In this document: piece after piece, positions 17,341 through 28,283 of the stretch | How positions within the stretch are numbered: position 1 is the first letter of the stretch | How the letters are laid out: each line of letters starts with the position of its first letter | Assembly: GCA_027486585.1 (NCBI GenBank) | Contig: JAIXOU010000055.1 | Location: 62,001-126,000 of the forward strand | DNA: 64,000 nucleotides | Origin: Verrucomicrobiaceae bacterium | Lineage (GTDB): Bacteria; Verrucomicrobiota; Verrucomicrobiia; Verrucomicrobiales; Verrucomicrobiaceae | Direction: 5' to 3' | The notes under the pieces: generated by a model | What the model was told of the DNA's origin: nothing | Databases searched by the model: none | What the model saw: the letters and a program-made list of their open reading frames with translations, nothing else | Program-made: the position numbers and the translations under genes

Positions 17341-17502
17341 TTGATGCGAGCATGAGCCGTGCGCGGCTTCGAGGTGTTTGTCGAGCTTGTCGGAGAACTT
17401 GCCGTGGTAACAGGCTTCGGTGATATCGTCTCACGGCAGCGGATTCGCGGCGAGGAAGGCTCAGCGGGCTTGATCTTCGGAGCTCAAGCGAAGGACGACG
17501 GC
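17341..17502 (-). pseudogene. Relic of an IS200-like / REP-associated tyrosine transposase
   Basis: One minus-strand frame reads AVVLRLSSEDQAR-stop-AFLAANPLP-stop, then DDITEACYHGKFSDKLDKH and LEAAHGSC. The order (a PWD-type turn, E-x-x-Y-H-x-x-F, LD.HLDAGHG.C) matches the region before the catalytic His motif of Y1 REP-associated transposases. Both internal stops are TGA where the family has TGG (Trp), which is what point decay would give. The HUH and Tyr regions are missing: the frame breaks near 17340. Family assignment is by eye. Confidence 0.5.
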
Positions 17503-17622
17503 TTTTGTTAATTTTTTGAACCCAGATCCTGTTCTTTAGGATGGGCTTTTGTGTGTGGAGATGACTCGAAGGGGTTGAAGCCTTTAGGTTCACATCGAGC
17601 ATTTTGAATGCTGCTACGTAGT

Positions 17623-17973
17623 TCACTCAGCCCACTGACCCGACTCTTTAACCAGCACTTTTTTACCTGAGGTCACTCTTAGAGTTCCTTCAGTACTGAC
17701 AAAGTAAGAAACCTTGTCCTTTTCAAACACATAACCCAGGAACCTGTTTGGAGTCACGCCATCCGCTTCCATCGTGTGCAAAGTGCGACCTTTGATTTTG
17801 ATCGTGCTACCGTTCTTCCGGCTGACACCCACATAAGTGACATCATCTGAGGTAACGTCGCCCTCTTCGAAATTGTTTACAATGATGACCACAAAGGATG
17901 GCGTGATCAGTGTCTCCGAATAGGCCGAGGCAACACACAAAAAAACAGCTGCATAAACAAAAAGAAATCTCAT
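17623..17973 (-). CDS. Small exported protein, unknown function
   Basis: A 116-residue protein with a clear signal peptide (MRFLFVYAAVFLCVASAYS). The mature part is beta-rich (SFVVIIVNNFEEGD, GRTLHTMEADGV, KVSYFVSTEGTLRVTSGKKV), resembling a small SH3-like or beta-sandwich domain, but no family is recognised. GGAG lies ten bases before the ATG. It sits in the decayed, REP-bearing stretch between the M48 operon and the duplicated esterase, in the same direction as both. Confidence 0.6.
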   Translation of the reverse strand: MRFLFVYAAVFLCVASAYSETLITPSFVVIIVNNFEEGDVTSDDVTYVGVSRKNGSTIKIKGRTLHTMEADGVTPNRFLGYVFEKDKVSYFVSTEGTLRVTSGKKVLVKESGQWAE

Positions 17974-18578
17974 AGGAATCAGTCTCCAGCATTGGTCCCA
18001 TACGCCACAATAGGCAATGCCATTTATTAAATGGGCCTGATTCTCAATTCCTCATCACTCGACCACAAGTTCTCAACTCTTAGGGAACAGCGGTTCGCGT
18101 TCATCGTCGGCCTGCATCCAGCCAGCACTCCTTTGGGCAAGCCTACAGCATCCACGCGCTCCACAAGGCGGATGAACTCCATCGGGAAATTCTGAGCAAG
18201 CCTGCGAAGCCCAAGCTCTCCACGAACTTAGCCTGAGCCTGCTTAGGGTGGCACCGCTGCTTCTGCCTTGCGGGGATTCGATCGATGGATGACTTCCGTG
18301 ATCTCGAATTCAGCGCGGTTGGAAGCTGGTCATCATTTGCATGCCGACCTCGCTTGCCCTTTCGCCTCAGAGAATCTGGAGAAGATCGAGGGCACCTCGG
18401 CTCAGACGAAAGCGAAACTTCCTTGGTTGTTCAGCACCCCAGAACGCTTCGCGTAAAGCTCCGCTTTGTCGGAGCGCTGGACGTGTAAAAGTCACATGCT
18501 CGCTGACCTTGCAGTTCGTGGTTCGAAGCTTCGCTTGTCGAGATTTGATGATTGCCCCCGTTTCCCGGGATTCTTTGT
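17974..18578. other. 605-bp non-coding / decayed stretch
   Basis: No convincing gene. Open frames here are short, lack ribosome-binding sites, and overlap on both strands. A 37-codon plus-strand frame ending at the TGA near 18235 (QHSFGQAYSIHALHKADEL and onward) has protein-like composition and may be the tail of a lost gene. The right half carries two related hairpin-forming motifs, listed separately. Together with the transposase relic at 17.4 kb this looks like an old insertion or deletion zone. Confidence 0.55.
18456..18542. repeat. Two related REP-like hairpin motifs
   Basis: Motif 1 at 18456-18475 contains a perfect 6-bp stem GCTCCG/CGGAGC around CTTTGT. Motif 2 at 18526-18542 (AAGCTTCGCTTGTCGAG) is a degenerate relative of motif 1, about 50 bp away. 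Paired short imperfect palindromes near a REP-associated transposase relic are typical of REP/BIME DNA, but two copies alone do not prove mobility. Confidence 0.4.
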
Positions 18579-20348
18579 TTACTTGTTGAACCCCTCGTGG
18601 TTCATGAATTCCCAAATGCGCCCCATCCAGGTGTAGCTGCCGGTCTCCGGGGCAGCCGCCCTTTGGAAGCAGTGCCCGCGTCCGACCAGCGTGTGGAGAT
18701 CCGACTGGATTCCCATCCGGCGAAGCTGCTCCCAGCATTTCACCGAATTCATCGCCGCCCAACCATCCGCATCGCCATGGATGAACAGGATCGGACAGGT
18801 TGCGAGGTCGAACGAGAACTCAGGGACGAGCCTAGCGTCATCCTCATTGCCGCCTTTGGCGTTCGGGGATTCCGCGCCGTCGGTGAGCGCGTATGCTGGA
18901 TAGATCGCGACCGCCCACCGCACGTTGCAGGGAAGCTTGTCGAGATCGTCGATCGGCGCGTAGGAACGGCGTTTCGAGCTGGTCGCGCCCATGAGTGTCA
19001 GGTGGCCGCCGGCCGAGGACCCCATGATGCCGATGCGGTCGGAATCGAGCCCTTTTGCCGGAGCCTCGCTGCGGACGATCCTGACGGCGCGCTGCAGGTC
19101 CTGCCATGCCGTCGTATGCTTGGCCAGTCCGCCCTGCGGACGCGGCGTGCGGTATTTCACCGTCACGACCGTCATGCCCTTTTCATTGAGGTATCGCCGT
19201 GTCGGCGCGACTTCAAATCCGTCCGGGTTATTGCCCCCGTAGCCGCCGCCCGAGTAGATGATCTGGATCGCCCTCGTCCTGAGTTCCTTTGGCCGATGCC
19301 ATTCGAGATATGGCTGGCACTGGTGCTTTTGCTCATCCGGCATCTTGCCTTCCGGCCAGAGCGGTTGCTTGCGGTATTCGCCGCGAGCGTCGTCGTTTGG
19401 ATAGCGGGCCATGAGATCCTCTTCCGCACCGAGGCGTCCGTCGAAATTCATCTGGCGGAGAAACTCGGTGACGCGGTCGAGCCAGTGGTCGTAGGCGGTG
19501 CCGTCCTCGCCCTTGCCTGGGTCTCCCATGAAACCGTGGGGACGGTCCGCGAAGAGATGGATCTCGGCCGGGATTTTCATCCTGCGGAGTTGGCGGTAAA
19601 TCTGCGTGGAACCATTCGGCGAATAGGCGTCCGTCCCGCCGTGGAAGAGGGCCATTGGACAGGTCTTCGCGTCGAACTTGAACACGTCCGAAAGCTTGGC
19701 GTCGATCGCGTCGCCGTCGCGCGTGTTGGGGCCGGTGAGCCCGTCCGTTAGCGCATAGGCGGTGTAAATCGGCACAGCCCAATTGAGATGGCACGGAAGC
19801 CGGTCGAGGTCGTCAATCGCCCCGTAAGCCGGCGTGAGCGCGCTCGTCGCGAGCAGGACCGTCAGGTGCGACCCCGCAGAAAATCCGAGTGCGCCTATCT
19901 TCTCCGGGTCGAACCCGCGTTTCTGCGCCTCGCTGCGGACGAGCCGGACGGCGCGTTGACCGTCCTCCCACGCGCTCTGATAGATCGGCAGCCCTTGTGG
20001 GCGCGGCGTCCGGTAGGTGAGGCTCACGCAAACGAACCCGAGTCCGGTGAGCTTTTTCGCGACCCGGTCAATCAACTCCCCGTCGCAGCAATTCTGATAA
20101 CCACCGCCGGAAATGAGCAACATGCAGCCGCCGTTCTTCTCCGCAGGGGCCTCATACCAGTCCAGATACGGCATGGCATGCTCCGCCGCCTTGAATCCCG
20201 GCGCTTTCGCCTCCTGAGTGGTTGCCGCGATCTGTTGTGGCTGGAAATCCGGGATTTTCCCTTCCGGCCACAGCCCGACCCGCTCCCCGGCGCACGCCAG
20301 GGCAGTGACCAGTATCCACGAACTAACAATCAATGTCGTTTTCATCAT
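18579..20348 (-). CDS. Secreted tandem-duplicated alpha/beta hydrolase (acetyl-esterase-like)
   Basis: A 589-residue exported protein (signal MMKTTLIVSSWILVTALACA) made of two homologous alpha/beta-hydrolase halves, about residues 24-310 and 325-589. Each begins with LWPEGK.PD, then an oxyanion segment (ISGGGYQN / YSGGGYGGN), LTYRTPRPQG or VKYRTPRPQG, a nucleophile elbow (GFSAGSH / GSSAGGH), an AYALTDG strand, and an Asp plus His (HGGTDAY, RPHGFM; HGDADGW, GRGHCF). Both triads look intact. Relatives act as carbohydrate acetyl/feruloyl esterases or carboxylesterases; the substrate is unknown. GGAG sits 7-10 bases before the ATG and directly after a remnant's stop. The gene is visibly richer in GCG, CCG and CGC codons than most of the window. 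Confidence 0.87.
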   Translation of the reverse strand: MMKTTLIVSSWILVTALACAGERVGLWPEGKIPDFQPQQIAATTQEAKAPGFKAAEHAMPYLDWYEAPAEKNGGCMLLISGGGYQNCCDGELIDRVAKKLTGLGFVCVSLTYRTPRPQGLPIYQSAWEDGQRAVRLVRSEAQKRGFDPEKIGALGFSAGSHLTVLLATSALTPAYGAIDDLDRLPCHLNWAVPIYTAYALTDGLTGPNTRDGDAIDAKLSDVFKFDAKTCPMALFHGGTDAYSPNGSTQIYRQLRRMKIPAEIHLFADRPHGFMGDPGKGEDGTAYDHWLDRVTEFLRQMNFDGRLGAEEDLMARYPNDDARGEYRKQPLWPEGKMPDEQKHQCQPYLEWHRPKELRTRAIQIIYSGGGYGGNNPDGFEVAPTRRYLNEKGMTVVTVKYRTPRPQGGLAKHTTAWQDLQRAVRIVRSEAPAKGLDSDRIGIMGSSAGGHLTLMGATSSKRRSYAPIDDLDKLPCNVRWAVAIYPAYALTDGAESPNAKGGNEDDARLVPEFSFDLATCPILFIHGDADGWAAMNSVKCWEQLRRMGIQSDLHTLVGRGHCFQRAAAPETGSYTWMGRIWEFMNHEGFNK

Positions 20349-20356
20349 ATCGCTCC

Positions 20357-20443
20357 TTACTTGTTGGTCTGGCCGAGAATCTTGATTCGCTCGAGGATCT
20401 CAACGCTGCGCGTGTCGCCGGATTCCTCAATGAAGAAAAGCAT
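20357..20443 (-). pseudogene. 3' remnant of a lost gene, abutting carB
   Basis: A 28-codon frame (MLFFIEESGDTRSVEILER and onward) ends in TAA directly followed by GGAGCGAT and the ATG of the esterase gene, the usual spacing of two cistrons in one operon. Read upstream, the same frame meets carB's own TAA stop (20453-20455) after three codons. The composition is strongly protein-like, so I read it as the C-terminal end of a gene whose front was removed when this DNA joined carB. A genuine leader peptide is the alternative. Confidence 0.45.
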
Positions 20444-20452
20444 GGCGGCGGT

Positions 20453-23755
<3,303 letters not shown>

Positions 23756-24022
23756 GGGGGAGGTGGGAGATCTGAAGATTCAGATATGAGATTTGTGGAA
23801 AGCGTATGATTTGGGCGCTTTCGCGGGCTGAAAATGACGAATTTTGAGGCTCGATTAACGATTGGCAGCCGTGAAAGCGCGGCATCTTGCACAGTCGCGG
23901 CGGACTGTAAAGGACGGTCTGAGAATCCTTTAAAATGGCTGGAAGAAATTTAACTAAACTAAAGGATTTCTGCATTCGTGGCTCTTGCCTCGATGTCATG
24001 CCTCGCGCAGACTTCACACCCA

Positions 24023-25663
24023 ATGAGTGACACCCCCCAGGAAACGCCAGATTCGCCAAAGCCCATGCCCTCCCCAGAGGAGATCACGCGCAAATTAGAG
24101 GATTTCATCAAGAACAGCTTGGGCGGACAGGTGGTTTTTTCCCGGATTGAGGGTCATGATCTGCGCTCTAGCCCAGAGGCCCAAGATAGCATTCCGCAAG
24201 CCGAGGAGGAAGACGCGTCACAAGCTTTTGATTTCAAATCCAAGCCCGCTGATATCAAAGCTTACTTGGACCGATTCGTGATCCGCCAGGATGAGGCAAA
24301 AAAGGTTCTGGCCACGGCGGTGTGCGATCATTATCACCATGCCCGGATGCTGCGTGAGAACCGCGCCCAGAAAGGTGCGCAGCCTTTGGAGTTCACCAAA
24401 CAAAACGTGATCATCACGGGGCCAACAGGCGTGGGTAAAACTTACCTCGTGAAACACATCGCTGATTTGATCGGGGTGCCGTTTGTGAAGGCCGATGCCA
24501 CCAAATTTAGCGAGACTGGCTATGTCGGTGGTGATGTGGATGATCTGGTTCGTGATCTGGTGGCGAAGGCCAATGGGAACGTGGAATTGGCCGAGCACGG
24601 TATCATTTATCTGGATGAGATCGACAAGCTAGCCACCGGCGGCGAAGGCCGAGTCGGACGCGATGTCAGTGGTCGCGGAGTACAGACCGCATTGCTGAAG
24701 CTCATGGAGGAAACGGAAGTCGCTCTCTATGCCCCGAATGATATCCGCAGCCAAATGCAGATGATGTTTGATACTCGAAAGGGCCGAACGGGTCGTGAAG
24801 TGGTGAATACACGAAACATTCTCTTCATTGTGAGTGGTGCCTTTTCTGGGTTGGAGAAAATCATCGAAAAACGCCAGAGCAAAGCTTCCATCGGCTTTGG
24901 CGCGGCGATGACCGAGAAACCAGCCTCCGACGAACTACTGAGGCAAGCGCGGACGAAGGATTTTATTGATTACGGATTTGAAGCAGAATTCATCGGACGT
25001 CTGCCGGTCCGAGTGTTTTGCGAGGCGCTGACGGCGGATGATCTGTTCCAAATCATGAAGAATAGCGAAGGCAGCCTGATCCGCCAATATGAGCGTGAGT
25101 TCCATGCCTATGGCGTGCGTGCCACCTTTGAAGATGAGGCGCTGCGCGCTGTGGCCGTCACTGCTGCTGAGGAAAAAACCGGGGCTCGTGGCCTTGTCAC
25201 AGCTTGGGAAAAGGTGCTGCGCGATTTTAAATTCGAGCTGCCAAGCTTAGGCCTGCCGGAACTGATCGTGAATGGTGATCTGGTCAAAGATACTGGGAAA
25301 GCCTTGGAGAACTGCCGTGTCCAGGCACTGAGTCTGCCAGCAAAGGTCCGCCACACTGAAGTGCATGATTTTGCCACCCAATTTGCCGCAGCGCATGGCA
25401 TCACGCTGGTCTTTAAAGAAGAGGTCACTCTAGCCCTGCAGGAGCGTGCTCAGCGAGAAGGTTGTGCTGTGGATACGCTGTGTGCTCGATTGTTTAAAGA
25501 CTTTCCGTTTGGCCTGCAATTGGTCGCTCGCAGCACGGGGCAGACGATTTTTGACCTGACGAAGGAAAGTGTGGAGCAGCCAGACCAGTTCCTTAGCAAT
25601 CTCGTGGTCAGCTCCTATCGCCAGCCAGAACCTACTTTCACCTCAGACACTTATGGATCGTAA
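24023..25663 (+). CDS. ClpX-like AAA+ unfoldase without N-terminal zinc-binding domain
   Basis: A 546-residue ATPase of the ClpX branch. It has IKAYLDRFVIRQDEAKKVL, Walker A GPTGVGKTYL, pore-1-like GYVGGDVDDL (GYVGEDVEN in ClpX), Walker B IIYLDEIDK, a TRNILFIVSGAF sensor strand, and IGFGA, the loop by which ClpX docks on ClpP. The ClpX N-terminal Cys4 zinc domain is absent; instead there is a ~75-residue acidic, Pro-rich leader. The C-terminal domain carries the EKTGARGL arginine motif and is then about 130 residues longer than ClpX. The ATG at 24023 was chosen because upstream residues are unconserved. Substrates are unknown. Its end overlaps the next gene by 11 bp. Confidence 0.85.
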   Translation: MSDTPQETPDSPKPMPSPEEITRKLEDFIKNSLGGQVVFSRIEGHDLRSSPEAQDSIPQAEEEDASQAFDFKSKPADIKAYLDRFVIRQDEAKKVLATAVCDHYHHARMLRENRAQKGAQPLEFTKQNVIITGPTGVGKTYLVKHIADLIGVPFVKADATKFSETGYVGGDVDDLVRDLVAKANGNVELAEHGIIYLDEIDKLATGGEGRVGRDVSGRGVQTALLKLMEETEVALYAPNDIRSQMQMMFDTRKGRTGREVVNTRNILFIVSGAFSGLEKIIEKRQSKASIGFGAAMTEKPASDELLRQARTKDFIDYGFEAEFIGRLPVRVFCEALTADDLFQIMKNSEGSLIRQYEREFHAYGVRATFEDEALRAVAVTAAEEKTGARGLVTAWEKVLRDFKFELPSLGLPELIVNGDLVKDTGKALENCRVQALSLPAKVRHTEVHDFATQFAAAHGITLVFKEEVTLALQERAQREGCAVDTLCARLFKDFPFGLQLVARSTGQTIFDLTKESVEQPDQFLSNLVVSSYRQPEPTFTSDTYGS

Positions 25664-26144
25664 TCGCACCCCTACCGTTCTCTTTATTGGCATTCTCATC
25701 TGCGTGCCCATGTTGGCGTTGTATCATTTTGGTGTCTTTCCCCAGGCTGCCCAATGGTTGGCAGAGCGCCTGCCTCGTTACCTTGTGCTACCTGCGGAGG
25801 GGATTAAAATCTCGCTGCCATTGCAATACGGTTTTTACACACTGGCCGCTTTTAGCAGCGCTTGGCTGGGATTGGAGCTGCCGGCAGTTTGGCAAAAGTA
25901 TCTTTACCTCTTAGCCCTGAGTTTCCTCACCTGCCTGCTGACGCCTCTATTGGCGCTCAATGGCCTGTTGTTTGAGCCCTTTTCGGGAACGTTAGCAAGC
26001 TGCTTTGCCGGACTTCTCGGAGTGATGCTGAGTGATCCGAGTCTAGGCATTAGCAGCGCGGAGACTAGCGCGGCAATGACTGAGCCAGAAGCTGTCGAGC
26101 TGAAATCAGCGGAGCCTGAATCTAGCCCCAAAGTGGAAGCTTAG
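25653..26144 (+). CDS. Small membrane protein coupled to the ClpX-like ATPase
   Basis: A 163-residue protein with three to four hydrophobic helices (VLFIGILICVPMLALYHF, YGFYTLAAFSSAWLGLEL, YLLALSFLTCLLTPLLAL, and a Gly-rich fourth) and a short acidic tail. No family recognised. Its ATG lies inside the last codons of the ClpX-like gene (11-bp overlap), so the two are translationally coupled and probably act together, perhaps as anchor or adaptor for the ATPase (inference). Confidence 0.65.
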   Translation: MDRNRTPTVLFIGILICVPMLALYHFGVFPQAAQWLAERLPRYLVLPAEGIKISLPLQYGFYTLAAFSSAWLGLELPAVWQKYLYLLALSFLTCLLTPLLALNGLLFEPFSGTLASCFAGLLGVMLSDPSLGISSAETSAAMTEPEAVELKSAEPESSPKVEA

Positions 26145-26221
26145 TTGCAAAGCAGATAGCAGGATGTGTGGGGCAGTGTGTCGAGCCCATTTGCGCCGGG
26201 AGCAGTTTAAGCTAGCTTGGA

Positions 26222-26674
26222 ATGATGTCTGACACACCTGCCCGCTTTATCCAGATCGACGACGCTGCCCGCGAAACGAATCCGTGGACGAATAATGAAT
26301 GGCTGTGCCGCCCTGATCTGGTGGAGGCTGAAAAGCTGCTGCTGGTGCGGGCTAATATGGACCCGATGCACTGCCATCCGTTCCACTTTCATCCGCATCG
26401 GGAAGAAATCATCTATGTCATCTATGGCCGCGCTGAGCAGTGGGTGGGCACTGAAAAACGCATCCTGAAGGCCGGTGAAATGGCTCATATCCCAGCGGGA
26501 ACGATCCATGCGACCTACAATCCACACATGGAACCGCTGGTCTTCTTGGCCATCCTTTCGCCAGCCAAACTGCCTGATGATCTTGCAGCGATTCCAGACC
26601 CGCAGGATGTCTCTGCTCAAGAGCCCTGGGCTAGTCTGCGTGCAGGCTTGGCAGAATGTCGGACTTTGGCATGA
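26222..26674 (+). CDS. Cupin-domain protein
   Basis: A 150-residue single-domain beta-barrel cupin. Motif 1 is rich in metal ligands (CHPFHFHPHREEIIYV with His, His and Glu in the expected spacing), then GRAEQWVG; motif 2 is LKAGEMAHIPAGTIH. Such small cupins are sugar or amino-acid isomerases, dioxygenases or ligand sensors; nothing here decides which. A 10-bp perfect palindrome AAGCTAGCTT (26209-26218) ends three bases before the ATG, where a ribosome-binding site would be expected; this may be an operator or chance. A second ATG follows directly. Confidence 0.82.
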   Translation: MMSDTPARFIQIDDAARETNPWTNNEWLCRPDLVEAEKLLLVRANMDPMHCHPFHFHPHREEIIYVIYGRAEQWVGTEKRILKAGEMAHIPAGTIHATYNPHMEPLVFLAILSPAKLPDDLAAIPDPQDVSAQEPWASLRAGLAECRTLA

Positions 26675-26692
26675 TACCTGTATTCCTCAAAG

Positions 26693-27268
26693 CTAAGGCA
26701 AAGGGTCGATCACAGTAGCCTTAAAGCCGGATGGTGTGATGACTTGCTGCGGGAGATCATCCTTTGCTGAATGCTGGATCTCATAAGCGGTGGGAGAAAT
26801 CTTGATGTCACCCTTGGAGATTCGGCTAAAGACCACGGCAGAACGATTGTCAGACGTCAGCAGAGGCAGTGCCAAATCCTTACCCAGTCGCGCCAAAAGT
26901 CTCTCTCTCGCTGTTTCACGAGTCACCTTCTTTTCACCATACTGGCGGGGCAAGTTGCCGCTTTTTTCCTCCTTAAGCATCTGCTGATACTCAATCTCCA
27001 CGAGGCGGTTGAGTTCTCTTTCCAGCCGAAGTTCAAGGGCTGCCATTTCCTGTGACTGAAGCTGGCGATAGGGACCGATGATTCGAGCAATGCGCGCCAG
27101 TTCATCGACGCCCACGGGTTCCTCTGAGCTAACTAAAAACGTTGAATTTGTTTTTGCGGATCCAAACATCGGCGCGTCTGGGTCTGTTCCAGGTCGGACC
27201 TGCTTGCATCCGACAAGGAGCAAGAGACTAGCTAGGATTTTTAAAAAGACAGGAAGCAGGCGCGGCAT
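26693..27268 (-). CDS. Lipoprotein of unknown function
   Basis: A 191-residue protein with a typical lipoprotein signal (hydrophobic LLPVFLKILASLLLLVGC, lipobox LVGC). The mature part has a helical, charged middle with coiled-coil character (ELRLERELNRLVEIEYQQM) and a beta-rich end (KISPTAYEIQHSAKDD). No family recognised. It is divergent from the beta-barrel/FecR pair across 75 bp and could be an envelope partner of those proteins, but this rests on position only. Confidence 0.7.
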   Translation of the reverse strand: MPRLLPVFLKILASLLLLVGCKQVRPGTDPDAPMFGSAKTNSTFLVSSEEPVGVDELARIARIIGPYRQLQSQEMAALELRLERELNRLVEIEYQQMLKEEKSGNLPRQYGEKKVTRETARERLLARLGKDLALPLLTSDNRSAVVFSRISKGDIKISPTAYEIQHSAKDDLPQQVITPSGFKATVIDPLP

Positions 27269-27343
27269 GAGAAAGGTTTAACACAAACCATTGCGGCGAT
27301 GAAGTCCAGATGTTAAAAGGCCCCAGACGTCCCCAATTCATAG

Positions 27344-28279
27344 ATGATTTCGAAAGCACTTCTTTTCACGATTCATGCAGGCCTTCTTGCCACTGGGCAC
27401 GCAGCTTCCACCGACGATTCTCGGGTGGATATCGCTCGCGATTCATTGCGCTTCGCAGCGACGCTGAGCGATCCAACCAGTGATGAAAAGAAGAAGTTAG
27501 CACCAATCGCCAATGCTGAGGCCAATAACGAATTCGGAGATCAGGTGCTCATTGTGCGTCAGGCTGCTTGGAATCCGTGGAGATTTGAGATCGATACCCA
27601 TGGTTTCTTCACTGACAACGCCGCGCTGGCTCCCACACGAGTGGATGACTTCTTCATGCAGTCAGGCTTGGGTGTTTCCTATTCCAATGGCATCCAAGGT
27701 CCCTGGAGTTTTGAGGCATCATTGAGACAGGACTTTATCCGTTATGATCAATACAACTCGCTAGACTTTGATCTGACTAAATTCAGGACGGGACTTTCCT
27801 ATAAGGCGGATTGGCTTGGTGGTGCAATTTTCCTGCTGCGCTATCAGTTTGATCACCTCAGTGAGCCGGGTTTTGGCAGCCGCTTGCTGGACAGTCATTC
27901 GATGGCTCTTTCCTTGGTGAAGTCTTGGAAAATTGCAGGAGGCCAGCGGCTTTTTATGGGGCTCAGCTCCGAGCCTAATCTAGCGGCGAATCCCGACCTG
28001 GCTCTACGTCACCAGCACGCTGCTTTTGCTGGCTGGTCTCTTCGGCTAACACAGAATCTGAGTGCCCGTGTGACTGGGCGTGCCGGTTATAACACTAGTC
28101 CAAATTTGGGTAGAAATGACTGGCATTATGTCGTTGCTGCCGGTGCCTCTTATGCTCTGAGCGACTGGGCTAGTATCGGTATTTCCAGCAGCATCACTTA
28201 CAATCGCTCCAATCAAGAAGCTTACAATTATCGCAACGTGCTTTCAGGCGCTTTTGTCGGGTTTGAACTGAACTATTAA
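27344..28279 (+). CDS. Putative outer-membrane beta-barrel protein
   Basis: A 311-residue exported protein. A signal peptide (MISKALLFTIHAGLLATGHA) precedes a short linker and a series of alternating amphipathic strands with aromatic girdles (WNPWRFEIDTHGFF, GLGVSYSNGIQG, FRTGLSYKADWLGG, WSLRLTQNLSARVTGRAGY), ending in FVGFELNY, a typical C-terminal barrel strand with terminal aromatic residue. The strand count fits a 10-12-stranded barrel. The following FecR-domain gene starts four bases later, so the two are an operon. It has no plug or TonB box, so a simple porin or surface anchor is likelier than a TonB receptor. Confidence 0.75.
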   Translation: MISKALLFTIHAGLLATGHAASTDDSRVDIARDSLRFAATLSDPTSDEKKKLAPIANAEANNEFGDQVLIVRQAAWNPWRFEIDTHGFFTDNAALAPTRVDDFFMQSGLGVSYSNGIQGPWSFEASLRQDFIRYDQYNSLDFDLTKFRTGLSYKADWLGGAIFLLRYQFDHLSEPGFGSRLLDSHSMALSLVKSWKIAGGQRLFMGLSSEPNLAANPDLALRHQHAAFAGWSLRLTQNLSARVTGRAGYNTSPNLGRNDWHYVVAAGASYALSDWASIGISSSITYNRSNQEAYNYRNVLSGAFVGFELNY

Positions 28280-28283
28280 CAGC

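Noticed and set aside
17279-17626. 115-codon minus-strand frame as a real gene
   Set aside because: Its Arg/Ser-rich product is the wrong frame of the transposase relic; the protein-like frame is the neighbouring one with two stops.
18552-19751. 399-codon plus-strand frame
   Set aside because: Antisense to the esterase gene; GC-rich DNA gives long open antisense frames.
23891-23908. ACAGTC-GCGGCG-GACTGT inverted repeat between carB and the ClpX-like gene
   Set aside because: A 6-bp stem; resembles a tRNA-Tyr anticodon stem but no cloverleaf can be folded around it. Too weak to list.
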